Shown here: in pieces, positions 1-8,102 of the stretch | How positions within the stretch are numbered: position 1 is the stretch's first letter | How the letters are laid out: the number at the start of each line of letters is the position of its first letter | Assembly: GCF_900115085.1 (NCBI RefSeq) | Contig: NZ_FOVF01000003.1 | Span: 62,001-126,000 of the forward strand | Length of the DNA: 64,000 nucleotides | Reading direction: 5' to 3' | From: Dokdonella immobilis | GTDB lineage: Bacteria; Pseudomonadota; Gammaproteobacteria; Xanthomonadales; Rhodanobacteraceae | The notes under the pieces: generated by a model | Told to the model about the DNA's origin: nothing | Databases searched by the model: none | What the model saw: only the letters and a program-made list of their open reading frames with translations | Position numbers and translations under genes: made by a program

Positions 1-103
1 CGGCCAGGGCCAGGGCCAGCGAGGAGCCCTGCGGGGTGATCCACTGGCGACGCTGTTTCGCGGTCGCGGGTAGCGTGGTCTTGAAAAGGGTCGGTGGAGT
101 CAT
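1..103 (-). CDS. N-terminal fragment, possibly transcription-repair coupling factor Mfd
   Basis: Only the first 34 codons lie in the window; the gene runs off the left edge. An ATG at position 103 is preceded by an AGG at Shine-Dalgarno distance. The fragment has a Gln/Arg-Trp stretch followed by GSSLALALA, which resembles the start of Mfd proteins in Xanthomonadales, where the UvrB-like N-terminal domain begins. Mfd would be a cytosolic DNA translocase that removes stalled RNA polymerase. The assignment rests on a short N-terminus and is tentative. Confidence 0.35.
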   Translation of the reverse strand, partial: MTPPTLFKTTLPATAKQRRQWITPQGSSLALALA

Positions 104-230
104 GGAACCTGCAGAACGGCAGCGCCGGAAGCGACATGCGCCCGGCGCGGGGCGCGCAGTGTAACGCGACCCTCGGAATTGCGGTGCCGATCAGCCGCGG
201 CCGATAGGCGCAGTCGCCAGAGTGGCCGAA

Positions 231-848
231 TCAGGTGGTCGTGGCTTCGCCCGAACCATCCATCGGCGCAAGCGCCAGGCTCATGCGCACCAGCCCGGCA
301 TCGTCGTTTTCCCGCCGCAGGGTGAATCCAAGCTCTTTCGCAAGGGCCAGCATGCGGTTGTTTTCGGCCTGTGTGTCGCCCCAGATTTCGCGCATGCCCG
401 CGGCCCGGCTGGCTTCGGCCAGGCGCGAAACGAGAAGGCGGCCAAGGCCCTTGCCGGTGAAGTCCGGGTCGACGGCCAGGGCGAACTCGGCGCATTCGGT
501 CGCCGGGTCGAGATGTACGCGGCCTTCACCGCGAATCTCGGCGCCGTCGGCATCGACCAGGACCAGGGCGATGGTCGCATCGGGGTCGACATCGCACATC
601 CAGCGGGCGACCGGCTCGGGCAGCTCGGTCAGCGCGTGGAACACCCGCGAACGGACCTGTTCGGGAGTCATCCGACCGAACGCCCGCATCAGCGCCGGCG
701 CGTCGTCGGGCCGGATCGGGCGCAGCAGCAGATCCTGGCCGTCGTCGGTGGAGACGCGCTCGCCCGACGCGCATGGGCCTGGGGCTTCGCGATACAGCGA
801 ATGGCTGGGTTGCGGCGGTATGCGCTGGCGTGAACGGTACGGATTCAT
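231..848 (-). CDS. GNAT-family N-acetyltransferase
   Basis: About 205 residues. The segment LLLRPIRPDD opens a GNAT fold resembling the C-terminal acetyltransferase domain of Pat/YfiQ protein acetylases. The acetyl-CoA loop is visible near DFTGKGLGRLLVSRL, followed by the GNAT helix and a NNRMLALAKELGF segment. It should move an acetyl group from acetyl-CoA to an amine of an unidentified substrate, possibly a protein lysine. The start at 848 keeps an N-terminal segment ending in GERVSTDDG before the fold; ATG at 926 would add 26 low-complexity residues. No CoA-ligase-like Pat domain is attached. Confidence 0.8.
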   Translation of the reverse strand: MNPYRSRQRIPPQPSHSLYREAPGPCASGERVSTDDGQDLLLRPIRPDDAPALMRAFGRMTPEQVRSRVFHALTELPEPVARWMCDVDPDATIALVLVDADGAEIRGEGRVHLDPATECAEFALAVDPDFTGKGLGRLLVSRLAEASRAAGMREIWGDTQAENNRMLALAKELGFTLRRENDDAGLVRMSLALAPMDGSGEATTT

Positions 849-968
849 GCTGGGCCGACTGCGCAGGACGCTGGAGAGTATCGAAATCATGCCGCCATCG
901 TGGCCGGCACGATTGGAGCAGACCATCCAATCGCGTTTGCGGGTTGTGCGGTGTTCAGGTTTCCGCGT

Positions 969-2048
969 TCAGCCCGGCAAGCTATCCGCATGATTTGCAA
1001 AGGCTTGCAGGCGCTCGAGCACGTCGTCGACCTCGATCAGGTCCATCACGCCGCGGTATTCGAGCTTGCTGCCCCAGGCCAGCTTGTCGGCCGGCTTGCG
1101 CCGGTACTTGCGCGCCGCGGCATCGTAGCGGTCGACGCACCAGCGGCGATCGGAATACGGCCCGGACCGATGCGGATTGCTCGCCGCATGCAGCCCCAGC
1201 ACCGCTGTGCCGACGGCATTGGCCATGTGCATCGGGCCCGAATCGGGTGCCAGCACGAGATCGGCCCGACGCAGCAGGGCCAGCAATTGCTTGAGCGTGT
1301 CCTTGCCGGTCAGGTCGATACAGGGCGAGCGCATGTGCGAGAGGATTTCATCGGCGAATTCGCGCTCGAACTCGCTCGGACCACCACACAGGACGACCCG
1401 CCAGTCGAGTTCGTACATGGCGTGGTCGGCGACCGCGGCGTAGCGCTCCGGCCGCCAGTTGCGCAGCCGGTGGCTCGAGGTCGGGCTGATCAGCAGGGTC
1501 CGCCGCCCACGCGGCAAGTGGCGGTCGGCGAATTCCTCGGCCTCGGCGGGGATCGGGATGTCCCAGCGCACGTGCTCCTGCTTGAGCCCAAGCGGTTCGA
1601 GGAAGCTGGCCATCGCATCGAGCACGTGTTCGCCGCTGCGCGCCGGGATCCGGCAATTGATGAACAGCCGGTGCAGGTCCTTGGAGCGCGCCCAGTCGTA
1701 GCCGATCCGCAGCGGCGACTTCACGAGCAGGCTGAGCAGGTTCGAGCGCAAAGCCACCTGCATGTGCAGTAGCGCGTCGAAGCGCCGACCGCCCAGTTTC
1801 TCGCGCACTGCGCGAAAACCCTCGCGCTTGGCCGCCTTGTCGAAGACGATGAACTCGATGCCCGGCAGATCGCCGACGACACGGTGTTCGAGCTTGCCGA
1901 TGATCCAGGTGATCCGCGTGTCCGGCCAGGCGGCCTGCAAGGTATGCACGAGCGGGACCACGTGGGTGACGTCGCCGATGGCCGATGTGCGCAGGATGCA
2001 AAGCGATTCGGGTGCTGCCGAGGATTCAGGTTCGGTTCGCTCGCGCAT
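969..2048 (-). CDS. Glycosyltransferase family 9 (heptosyltransferase-like)
   Basis: 359 residues with the two-domain GT-B layout of ADP-heptose:LPS heptosyltransferases. The N-terminus has ILRTSAIGDVTH, the family's nucleotide-sugar entry loop. The C-terminal half has ISPTSSHRLRNW and the donor-site segment LVLAPDSGPMHMANAVG. It probably adds heptose or a similar sugar to the LPS inner core on the cytoplasmic face. The divergent neighbour kdkA phosphorylates Kdo in the same core, which supports an LPS role. ATG at 2048 gives the correct N-terminus; reading frame upstream of it overlaps the divergent promoter region and lacks the family motif. Confidence 0.88.
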   Translation of the reverse strand: MRERTEPESSAAPESLCILRTSAIGDVTHVVPLVHTLQAAWPDTRITWIIGKLEHRVVGDLPGIEFIVFDKAAKREGFRAVREKLGGRRFDALLHMQVALRSNLLSLLVKSPLRIGYDWARSKDLHRLFINCRIPARSGEHVLDAMASFLEPLGLKQEHVRWDIPIPAEAEEFADRHLPRGRRTLLISPTSSHRLRNWRPERYAAVADHAMYELDWRVVLCGGPSEFEREFADEILSHMRSPCIDLTGKDTLKQLLALLRRADLVLAPDSGPMHMANAVGTAVLGLHAASNPHRSGPYSDRRWCVDRYDAAARKYRRKPADKLAWGSKLEYRGVMDLIEVDDVLERLQAFANHADSLPG

Positions 2049-2205
2049 TCCTTTCGCACTCCGTGGCGCTCGATACAATCCGCCATTGTCGCAGGCAATC
2101 GCCGCCAGCGCGATGTGCCGGAGGCCACGGCAGGGTGGACACGGCCAAGCCTTGCTAGACTTGCCGATGATCGCTACCGAAGCCGATGCGGGCCGCAGAC
2201 TCTCC

Positions 2206-2952
2206 ATGATCAAGGCGCAGATCCAACCAGGCCGGAATGGCGCCATGCTCTTCGATGCGGGGCAGATGGCCAGCGCCGACGAGCAGTGGTTCGAACAGGC
2301 CGGAACCGATTCTGCCGACCGCTCGGCCAGCACCGGACGTGGCGCGGTGGTCTATTTCGATGCTCCGTTCGGTGCCTGCGTGTTGCGCCACTACCGCCGG
2401 GGCGGCCTCGTGGCGCACCTTAATTCGGATCGCTACCTGTGGACCGGGCGCAAGCGCACGCGTGCGTTCCGCGAGTTCCGCCTGCTCGCGCGCCTGCATG
2501 ACGCCGGATTGCCGGTGCCTTCGCCCCTGATGGCGCGCTATGTGCGCAGCGGCTTGTATTACCGCGCCGACCTGATCACGCGCCAGATTCCCGGCGCGCG
2601 CACCCTGGCCGATCGGCTCGCGGCGCACTCGCTCGATGCAGTGCTCGGCGCGCACACAGGGCGCACCCTGGCCGGATTCCATGCGATCGGCCTCTGGCAT
2701 GCGGACCTCAACGCGCACAACCTGCTGGTCGATGCCGCGGGCAAGGTCTGGCTGATCGATTTCGACCGCTGCCGCGTGCGCAAGCCGGCAATGGCCTGGC
2801 AGCAATCCAACCTCGACCGGCTGCATCGCTCGTTCCGCAAGTTGCACGCGAACAAGGTCATGGGCGAGTTCGACGAGGTGTTCTGGCATCCGATGCTGGC
2901 CGCCTATCATCGCAGCCTGGCCGACCGCTATGCACGCGGGGAGGGCCGATGA
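2206..2952 (+). CDS. kdkA: 3-deoxy-D-manno-octulosonic acid kinase
   Basis: About 248 residues, matching KdkA, which phosphorylates Kdo at O4 in the lipid A-core of Xanthomonadales and Pasteurellaceae. A kinase-like fold is evident: WHADLNAHNLLVD is the catalytic loop, with Asp and Asn, and LIDFDRCR is the metal-binding DFD. The N-terminal segment GAMLFDAGQM and the AVVYFDAPFG region are family features. ATG at 2206 and ATG at 2167 are both possible; neither has a strong ribosome site. A TACAAT hexamer at 2074-2079 may be the -10 element. The stop overlaps the next gene's ATG (ATGA), so the two are translationally coupled. Confidence 0.88.
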   Translation: MIKAQIQPGRNGAMLFDAGQMASADEQWFEQAGTDSADRSASTGRGAVVYFDAPFGACVLRHYRRGGLVAHLNSDRYLWTGRKRTRAFREFRLLARLHDAGLPVPSPLMARYVRSGLYYRADLITRQIPGARTLADRLAAHSLDAVLGAHTGRTLAGFHAIGLWHADLNAHNLLVDAAGKVWLIDFDRCRVRKPAMAWQQSNLDRLHRSFRKLHANKVMGEFDEVFWHPMLAAYHRSLADRYARGEGR

Positions 2953-3722
2953 CCCTGGCCCTGCGTTTCCTCGGCGTCGGCAACGCCCAGGCCGTCGCCC
3001 TCGGTTCGGCCAGCGCCGTCATCGAGTGCGATGGCAAGCCGCTATTGATGATCGATTGCGGACCCGACGCGCTGACCGCCTACCTCGAATATTACGGACA
3101 GTCGCCGCGGGCGATCTACCTGACCCATGCCCACATGGACCACGTCGGCGGACTCGAGCGATTGTTCTTCTCGACCTGGTTCGATGATCAACTGCGCGGC
3201 ACACTGCGCCTCTACGCGCACGCCGCCCTGGTACCAGTGCTGCAGTCGCGGGTCGCCGACTATCCGCAGGTGCTGGCCGAGGGCGGCGCCAATTTCTGGG
3301 ATGCCTTCCACCTCGTTCCGCTTTCGCAGGGCTTCTGGCATGAAGGATTCTGGTTCGATGTGTTTCCGACCCGTCATCACGCGCCGATGACCTCGTTCGG
3401 CCTGTCGCTGCGCGGCAGCGTGGTCTGGACCGGCGATACGCGCCCTATCCCGGAGATGCTTTCGCGCTACGCCGCCAGTGCAGAGACGATCGCGCATGAT
3501 TGCGTGCTCGAGGGCAATCCTTCGCATTCGGGCCTCGACGATCTCGAGCGCGAGTATCCGTCGGAGTTGCTCGGTCGCCTGATCCTCTACCACTACGGTT
3601 CGGCCCAGGAAGCGCGAGCCTTGCGCGAACGCGGCTACCGGGTCGCCGACCGTGGCGAGGAAGTGCAGCTGGACGGGCCCGATGCTTCGGTCGTGCTTGA
3701 TCCGATAGTGGCGCAATCATGA
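2949..3722 (+). CDS. Metallo-beta-lactamase-fold hydrolase
   Basis: 257 residues. The metal-binding signature THAHMDHVGG is near residue 60, with later ligands in RHHAPMT, the Asp in WTGDTRP, and a C-terminal His in LYHYGS. The fold resembles RNase Z or phosphodiesterase-type MBL enzymes rather than glyoxalases. The substrate is not apparent. It overlaps kdkA upstream and moaA downstream by four bases each (ATGA junctions), placing it inside a tightly coupled LPS/molybdopterin run. Confidence 0.82.
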   Translation: MTLALRFLGVGNAQAVALGSASAVIECDGKPLLMIDCGPDALTAYLEYYGQSPRAIYLTHAHMDHVGGLERLFFSTWFDDQLRGTLRLYAHAALVPVLQSRVADYPQVLAEGGANFWDAFHLVPLSQGFWHEGFWFDVFPTRHHAPMTSFGLSLRGSVVWTGDTRPIPEMLSRYAASAETIAHDCVLEGNPSHSGLDDLEREYPSELLGRLILYHYGSAQEARALRERGYRVADRGEEVQLDGPDASVVLDPIVAQS

Positions 3723-4762
3723 GCGAACCGATTCCGCTTAAGTTCGCAGCCGGACCGCCGCTCGATCGCCGCTCGCGGGCGCTGACCGACCTGCGCATAT
3801 CGGTCATTGACCGCTGCAATTTCCGCTGTCCGTATTGCATGCCGGAAGCCGACTATCCGCGCGACCACCAGTTCCTCAGCAAGGCCCAACGGCTGCGCTT
3901 CGAGGAAATCGAACGCCTGGCCCGGATCTTCGTGTCGCTCGGCGTGCGCAAGCTGCGCCTGACCGGCGGCGAGCCCCTGCTCAGGCGCGAACTGCCCGAA
4001 CTGGTGCGCCTGCTGGCGCGCATCCCGCAGGTCGATGACCTCGCCATGACGACCAATGGCAGCCTGCTGCCGGCCAGCGTCGAGGCGCTGCGCGAGGCCG
4101 GCCTGCAGCGGATCACGCTGAGCGTCGATACCCTCGACGCAGAAACCTACCGGACCCTTTCGGGAGGCCGCGGTGAGGTCGCCGAACTGCATGCCGCGAT
4201 CGAGGCCGCCACGCGCGCCGGGTTCAGCCGGCTAAAGCTCAACAGCGTGGTCATGCGCGGCGTCAACAACGAGGAAGTGCCCGACATGGTCGCCCATTTC
4301 CGCGGCAGCGGGCATATCCTGCGTTTCATCGAATACATGGACGTCGGCACCTGCAATGCCTGGCGCGAAGACAAGGTCGTGCCGAGCGCCGAGCTGCGCG
4401 AACGCATCGCTCGACGCTGGCCGATGCATGCGCTGCCGGCGAACTACGGCGGCGAAGTGGCGCAGCGCTGGGCGCTCAATGACGGCAGCGCCGAGATCGG
4501 TTTCATCAGTTCGGTCAGCGAACCGTTCTGCGGCGATTGCACGCGGGCCCGGCTTTCCGCGGACGGGCGGCTCTACACCTGCCTGTTCGCCAACAGCGGG
4601 CACGACCTGCTCGGACCGCTGCGGGCCGGCGCCAGCGACGCCGAGTTGGCTGGCCTGATCAGCGCGGTCTGGAACGGCCGCGACGACCGCTACAGCGAAA
4701 TCCGCGGAATGGCGAATGCCGATTCGCGACGACGCGTCGAAATGTACGAGATTGGCGGCTGA
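3719..4762 (+). CDS. moaA: GTP 3',8-cyclase MoaA (molybdopterin synthesis)
   Basis: 347 residues, a normal length. The radical-SAM cluster is CNFRCPYC with cysteines at 33, 37 and 40. The second [4Fe-4S] site is the C-terminal [18 protein letters not shown]. The protein ends in the conserved Gly-Gly tail (EIGG) needed for the second half-reaction with MoaC. It converts GTP to 3',8-cH2GTP in the cytosol, the first step of molybdenum cofactor synthesis. It overlaps the upstream hydrolase by ATGA and is followed five bases later by moaC. Confidence 0.97.
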   Translation: MSEPIPLKFAAGPPLDRRSRALTDLRISVIDRCNFRCPYCMPEADYPRDHQFLSKAQRLRFEEIERLARIFVSLGVRKLRLTGGEPLLRRELPELVRLLARIPQVDDLAMTTNGSLLPASVEALREAGLQRITLSVDTLDAETYRTLSGGRGEVAELHAAIEAATRAGFSRLKLNSVVMRGVNNEEVPDMVAHFRGSGHILRFIEYMDVGTCNAWREDKVVPSAELRERIARRWPMHALPANYGGEVAQRWALNDGSAEIGFISSVSEPFCGDCTRARLSADGRLYTCLFANSGHDLLGPLRAGASDAELAGLISAVWNGRDDRYSEIRGMANADSRRRVEMYEIGG

Positions 4763-4767
4763 ACGGC

Positions 4768-5259
4768 ATGCCGAGGAAACTGACCCACATCGATGCCGCG
4801 GGACACCCGAAAATGGTCGACGTCGGCGCCAAGCAGGCGACTCGGCGCGTTGCCGTGGCCGAGGCGCGCGTGCAATTCCCGGCCGCCGCGGCCAGACAGC
4901 TGCAGGCGAACGAACTGCGTTCGGCCAAGGGGCCGGTCATCGATACCGCGATCATTGCCGGCACGCTTGCAGTCAAGCGCACCCACGAACTGATTCCGTT
5001 CTGCCATCCGCTCGGCATCGAGAAATGCCGCTTCGAGATCGAATTCGTCTCCGCCACCGAACTGAGGATCCGCTGCGAAGTGGCGGTCACCCACAAGACC
5101 GGCGTCGAGATGGAAGCGATGACCGGAGCCAGCGTGGCGGCGCTGACGGTGTACGACATGTGCAAGGCGCTGAGCCACGAAATCGTCATTGCCGATGTTC
5201 GCCTGCTCGACAAGAGCGGTGGCAAGCGCACGGTCAAGGCAGGCAAGGTGCAGGGATGA
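4768..5259 (+). CDS. moaC: Cyclic pyranopterin monophosphate synthase MoaC
   Basis: 163 residues. It rearranges 3',8-cH2GTP to cyclic pyranopterin monophosphate. Visible signatures are [12 protein letters not shown], the active-site [13 protein letters not shown] segment, [17 protein letters not shown] with the catalytic Lys, and DKSGGKRT near the C-terminus. ATG at 4768 lies five bases after the moaA stop; the open frame extends farther upstream but only antisense-like sequence is there. It overlaps moaD by ATGA. Confidence 0.97.
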   Translation: MPRKLTHIDAAGHPKMVDVGAKQATRRVAVAEARVQFPAAAARQLQANELRSAKGPVIDTAIIAGTLAVKRTHELIPFCHPLGIEKCRFEIEFVSATELRIRCEVAVTHKTGVEMEAMTGASVAALTVYDMCKALSHEIVIADVRLLDKSGGKRTVKAGKVQG

Positions 5260-5495
5260 ACTACCAACTGCTGTATTTCGCCAGCCTCGCCGACCGCGCC
5301 GGCTGCGCCGGTGAATCCGTGCAGTCCGATGCGACGGGCCTGTCCGCGCTGTACGAGGAACTGCGGGTTCGCCACGGCTTCGCCATGGAACCCGCGCGCC
5401 TGCGCGTCGCGGTCAATGGCCAGATCGTCGACTGGAGCCATGCCCTGGCCGATGGCGACGAGGTCGTGTTCCTGCCGCCGGTGTCGGGCGGATGA
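5256..5495 (+). CDS. moaD: Molybdopterin synthase sulfur carrier subunit MoaD
   Basis: 79 residues with a ubiquitin-like beta-grasp and the C-terminal PPVSGG. The terminal Gly is thiocarboxylated and donates sulfur to cyclic pyranopterin monophosphate in complex with MoaE. The start ATG overlaps the moaC stop, and its own stop overlaps the moaE ATG, giving the fixed MoaD:MoaE stoichiometry expected of the heterotetramer. Confidence 0.95.
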   Translation: MNYQLLYFASLADRAGCAGESVQSDATGLSALYEELRVRHGFAMEPARLRVAVNGQIVDWSHALADGDEVVFLPPVSGG

Positions 5496-5932
5496 AGCGT
5501 TTCGCACTGGCGACGAAGGCAATCGACGTCGTCGCCGAAAAGCGCCGGCTCGACGACAGCCGGGCAGGGGCCTGCGTGCTGTTCGAAGGCTGGGTCAGGA
5601 ACCACAACGAGGGCCGCCCGGTGATCCGCCTCGACTACCAGGCCTACGCGCCGCTGGCCGAAAGCGAAGGCGAAGCGATTATGGCCGAAGCGATGGCGCG
5701 CTTCGAGTTGCGCGCGGCACTTGCTGTGCATCGCACCGGCAGCCTGGCCATCGGCGACCTCGCGGTCTGGATCGGCGTCAGCGCCGACCATCGAAACGCA
5801 GCCTTCGAAGCCTGCCGCTGGATCATCGACGAGATCAAGCTGCGCGTGCCGATCTGGAAGAATGAACATTACGCCGATGGGGAGTCGGGTTGGCTGCATC
5901 CGGACAATACGCCGGTTGAGACGAGTTCCTGA
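5492..5932 (+). CDS. moaE: Molybdopterin synthase catalytic subunit MoaE
   Basis: 146 residues. Signatures are FEGWVRNHNEGR, LDYQAYAPLAE, the VWIGVSADHRNAAFEAC core and VPIWKNEHYADGESGW with the catalytic Lys. It makes molybdopterin using the MoaD thiocarboxylate. Last gene of the moa run. The next 200 bases hold no gene or clear terminator that I can see, and GC falls after them. Confidence 0.96.
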   Translation: MKRFALATKAIDVVAEKRRLDDSRAGACVLFEGWVRNHNEGRPVIRLDYQAYAPLAESEGEAIMAEAMARFELRAALAVHRTGSLAIGDLAVWIGVSADHRNAAFEACRWIIDEIKLRVPIWKNEHYADGESGWLHPDNTPVETSS

Positions 5933-6136
5933 TTGGGTTGCTGGGCGGCGAAGTCTGGGTGCCAGGTTGATTGGTTCGGGGATCTTTACCCGCAAGCGCA
6001 TGCTGTTTCTCAGGGACCACGCCGAGGCCTGGCCGGGGCGCTGACGCGGTATCGGGAGAGGCAGGGGCAGATTGCGCGGCGTGCCTAAGATTGCGAAAGC
6101 TTGAGTGGCGAGGGGGGATAGGGATACGCTGGCCAC

Positions 6137-6673
6137 ATGGAAAATGCCCTCTACTACACATTCAGCACTATCGCTCAATCTCTCGCAGCAATAATGGGGC
6201 TTTTGGGTGCCGTGGCACTCTTTCGTCTTCAGACGGTCGAGTCTGAGTTGAGAGAACGGGGAAGCAGGATTCTCCGCAGCGTAAATGGGGCGGACGAGGC
6301 CACCACATATGCCTATACCTACGGCAGGTTTGAAGAGTTTATCAAGTGCCTTGATCAGTTTATTGAAGGGCGAGAGAAGGCCAGCCTGAAAATAAGATTT
6401 GGTTTGTCCGAGAGGGCCGATATTCAGGGGGTCCGGGTCCTTGCTCCCGTACGATCGAGCATAGTGTCACTGGCAAAGTTCTCTTTTGCCATTTCCGGAA
6501 TCACGATGGTTGGATCCGTTTTGACACTATGTTTGGTACCTTCGATCACTAATGCGCAATGGAATGGTATGCCATTGCGGTTAGGGCCCACGTGCTTGGG
6601 GCTTGGATTGGTTGCGTTTACAGTGTGTCTGATATTCGACGCCCGACTTATGTTTAAGCTGATATCTCGGTAG
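6137..6673 (+). CDS. Hypothetical membrane protein, probably foreign
   Basis: 178 residues, not recognised. A hydrophobic N-terminal segment (about residues 9-29) is followed by a soluble charged stretch with EFIKCLDQFIEGREKAS. Two hydrophobic segments follow near the C-terminus (about 115-135 and 148-170), so three membrane helices are likely. Codon use is clearly more AT-rich than in flanking moa genes and rare codons are frequent, which suggests horizontal transfer. It shares its strand and neighbourhood with the next hypothetical gene, at the left edge of the accretion zone. Confidence 0.6.
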   Translation: MENALYYTFSTIAQSLAAIMGLLGAVALFRLQTVESELRERGSRILRSVNGADEATTYAYTYGRFEEFIKCLDQFIEGREKASLKIRFGLSERADIQGVRVLAPVRSSIVSLAKFSFAISGITMVGSVLTLCLVPSITNAQWNGMPLRLGPTCLGLGLVAFTVCLIFDARLMFKLISR

Positions 6674-6752
6674 ACGGTCTGGCCAGTTACTGAGCGTACT
6701 CTTGTTGCGGGATGAGGTAGTCTGGCGGCGATAGTCGAGGCGGAGTGCAAAA

Positions 6753-7187
6753 ATGGACGCGATAAGCGTTGCTACCACGGCCTACAGCGGTCTCAAGGTT
6801 GCTGGACAGATTGCTTCTGGACTGCGAGATATCGACGTGCTCATGAAGAGCGCTGAATACAAGATGCAGATTATCGAGTTGGTCGATCGCATCGCTGATT
6901 CCAAAATGGCCGTATCGGAAGTTCAAGAAGCCCTGGTCGAAAAAGACAGGGAGATTCGCAGATTGAGCGAACTTCTATCCCAACGAGAAAGCGTTGTGTA
7001 TGCGCTCTTTGCCTACTATCGAAAGAAGGCGAACGGGAAGCCGGTCGGCGAACCCTATTGCGCTCCCTGTTTTGAAGTGAGAAACAACCTCGTTCATCTG
7101 ACCCGCTGCAGTAAGGGAATTCATCAGGCCCAATGTCCCGAATGCAAGGCCACGTTTCCTGAACTCACGACGATCCTTTCGCCCTAG
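6753..7187 (+). CDS. Coiled-coil protein with C-terminal zinc ribbon
   Basis: 144 residues of a widespread uncharacterised family. A short helical N-terminus (YSGLKVAGQIA) leads into a coiled coil at about residues 40-80 rich in Glu/Lys/Arg. A C-terminal zinc ribbon has cysteine pairs in YCAPC and QCPEC, preceded by GKPVGEPYC. GGAG lies a few bases upstream of ATG 6753. Codon use is AT-richer than the host's. Function is unknown. It may form a foreign pair with the upstream membrane protein. Confidence 0.62.
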   Translation: MDAISVATTAYSGLKVAGQIASGLRDIDVLMKSAEYKMQIIELVDRIADSKMAVSEVQEALVEKDREIRRLSELLSQRESVVYALFAYYRKKANGKPVGEPYCAPCFEVRNNLVHLTRCSKGIHQAQCPECKATFPELTTILSP

Positions 7188-7292
7188 CTTCCGCAAGTGG
7201 GCCATCCACATTGAGCAGGCGCCTTTTGATCGCTCGGACAGTCGATGCCGGGGGCGGCTACTGCGGGCACCATGCGAGCACGCGGTTCGAAG

Positions 7293-7354
7293 GTGGCGAC
7301 CCCGCCAGCCACACCCCGGCACCCGAGTCACTTGCTGCCGTTGCTTCCTTCCGG
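7293..7354 (-). pseudogene. Truncated 3' half of 4.5S (SRP) RNA
   Basis: These 62 bases match 17234-17295 except for one base (A for G). They cover the 3' arm of the 4.5S RNA from the apical GGAA loop to the closing stem. Identity stops at 7354, inside the conserved loop, and the 5' arm is missing, so this copy cannot fold into SRP RNA. It is best read as an integration or recombination scar. Confidence 0.75.
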
Positions 7355-7400
7355 GCGAAGTCCTGCGCTTATGCGTTGTCGTCGGACAACGCATGCAGGG

Positions 7401-7553
7401 CTGAGCGACCGGCCAGGGATGGCCGGGCCGGGAGGGGCTCCAGGGATGGCTGCTTGCGCAGAAGCGCTCTTGCTCCATATGACAACGCCAGCGGCGCTGA
7501 GCGACCGGCCATGGATGGCCGGGCCGGGAGCAGCTCCAGGGATGGCTGCTTGC
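7401..7553. repeat. 57-bp direct repeat, two copies
   Basis: Copies at 7401-7457 and 7497-7553 differ at three positions and have a period of 96 bases. Each contains the near-palindrome GGCCAGGGATGGCC or its variant. They lie between two 4.5S RNA copies. REP-like dispersed elements of the genome are the simplest explanation. Confidence 0.65.
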
Positions 7554-7583
7554 CGAGTTGCGCTTCTAGTCGATTCGGAGAGA

Positions 7584-7695
7584 GTGGCAGCCTCGCCAGC
7601 CACACCCCGGCACCCGAGTCACTTGCTGCCGTTGCTTCCTTCCGGACCTGGCGGAGTTCACAAGCTATCGTCGCGAGGGGACAGACGAGGCCACC
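7584..7695 (-). ncRNA. ffs: 4.5S signal recognition particle RNA, second complete copy
   Basis: 112 bases, the same length as the copy at 17234-17345. The Ffh-binding apical domain is intact (CAGGUCCGGAAGGAAGCA on the RNA strand). The terminal helix pairs GGUGGCCUCG with its 3' partner. Against the other copy, two helix positions show paired substitutions (A-U to G-C and C-G to U-A) and one G-C becomes G-U, so the stem is preserved. Such compensatory change implies selection on RNA structure. It lies outside the left att site. No strong promoter is evident; whether it is expressed cannot be told from sequence. Confidence 0.8.
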
Positions 7696-7745
7696 ATAAG
7701 ACGTATTCGCATCAATGCAGATGCCTTTCAACCCGTGGACGAGCG

Positions 7746-7819
7746 GGATGTACTCGGCACATCCTGTGCCTCGCCCTTCGGGCAGCTTGCGCTGCACGCA
7801 TGGGCGTCCTGCCCATGCG
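7746..7819. repeat. Cluster of short palindromes, REP-like
   Basis: Successive hairpins: GGATGT/ACATCC (7746-7764), GCCC/GGGC with a TTC loop (7773-7783), and CGCATGGGC/GCCCATGCG with a five-base loop (7797-7819). The nine-base stem is perfect. The arrangement resembles extragenic palindromic elements dispersed in Xanthomonadales genomes. Confidence 0.5.
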
Positions 7820-7918
7820 TCGAACCCGTCATACTTATTTTCGCGGGTTCGAACCCCGCCCTCCACCTTTCGCGCAAGAATGAGCGCTGCGGCGGATTGC
7901 GGTTACCAATTACCTTGA

Positions 7919-7935
7919 AACTGGCGGAGAGAGCG
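7919..7935. mobile_element. Left attachment site (attL)
   Basis: The 17 bases AACTGGCGGAGAGAGCG are identical to 17424-17440, which are the last bases of tRNA-Ser plus three flanking bases. The integrase gene begins about 170 bases inward. A displaced tRNA 3' end beside a tyrosine integrase, with the intact tRNA at the other end, is the standard signature of integration into a tRNA gene. Confidence 0.75.
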
Positions 7936-8102
7936 TCCGCGTTTTCGGCATTCCGTCCCGTCCCATGAAAACCCACGCAGCCTATGTCCTGCGTGGCTCT
8001 GCGGGTTTTCGTTGTTTCTTGCCGTTCCACGGCGTACCATCCAAGCGCACCCTTTTATGATGGCGTGGTTGTTGGTACGGAAACATGGCGGAGACTCAGA
8101 AC

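Larger units (their letters stand above)
7188..8102. other. Non-coding accretion region with repeats and RNA-gene copies
   Basis: No credible protein gene in about 915 bases. In order it holds a 62-base truncated 4.5S RNA copy, a palindrome at 7372-7393, a 57-bp sequence repeated twice, a full-length 4.5S RNA copy, an array of short hairpins, a tRNA-like T-arm segment at 7841-7867, and the 17-bp tRNA-Ser end that marks the left edge of the integrated element. Open frames crossing it are GC-driven and match no family. Confidence 0.7.

Noticed and set aside
7780-7867. A complete tRNA or tmRNA gene ending at the T-arm-like segment
   Set aside because: No matching acceptor 5' strand, D-arm or anticodon arm can be folded upstream; only the 3' portion is present.
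7211-7883. Two long open frames (162 and 212 codons) across the repeat region
   Set aside because: They run antisense through 4.5S RNA copies and repeats, have no ribosome site or family resemblance, and are repetitive only because the DNA repeats.
7919-7935. Chance origin of the 17-bp match to tRNA-Ser
   Set aside because: An exact 17-mer at the tRNA CCA end, beside an integrase and bounding phage-type genes, is very unlikely by chance in 10 kb.
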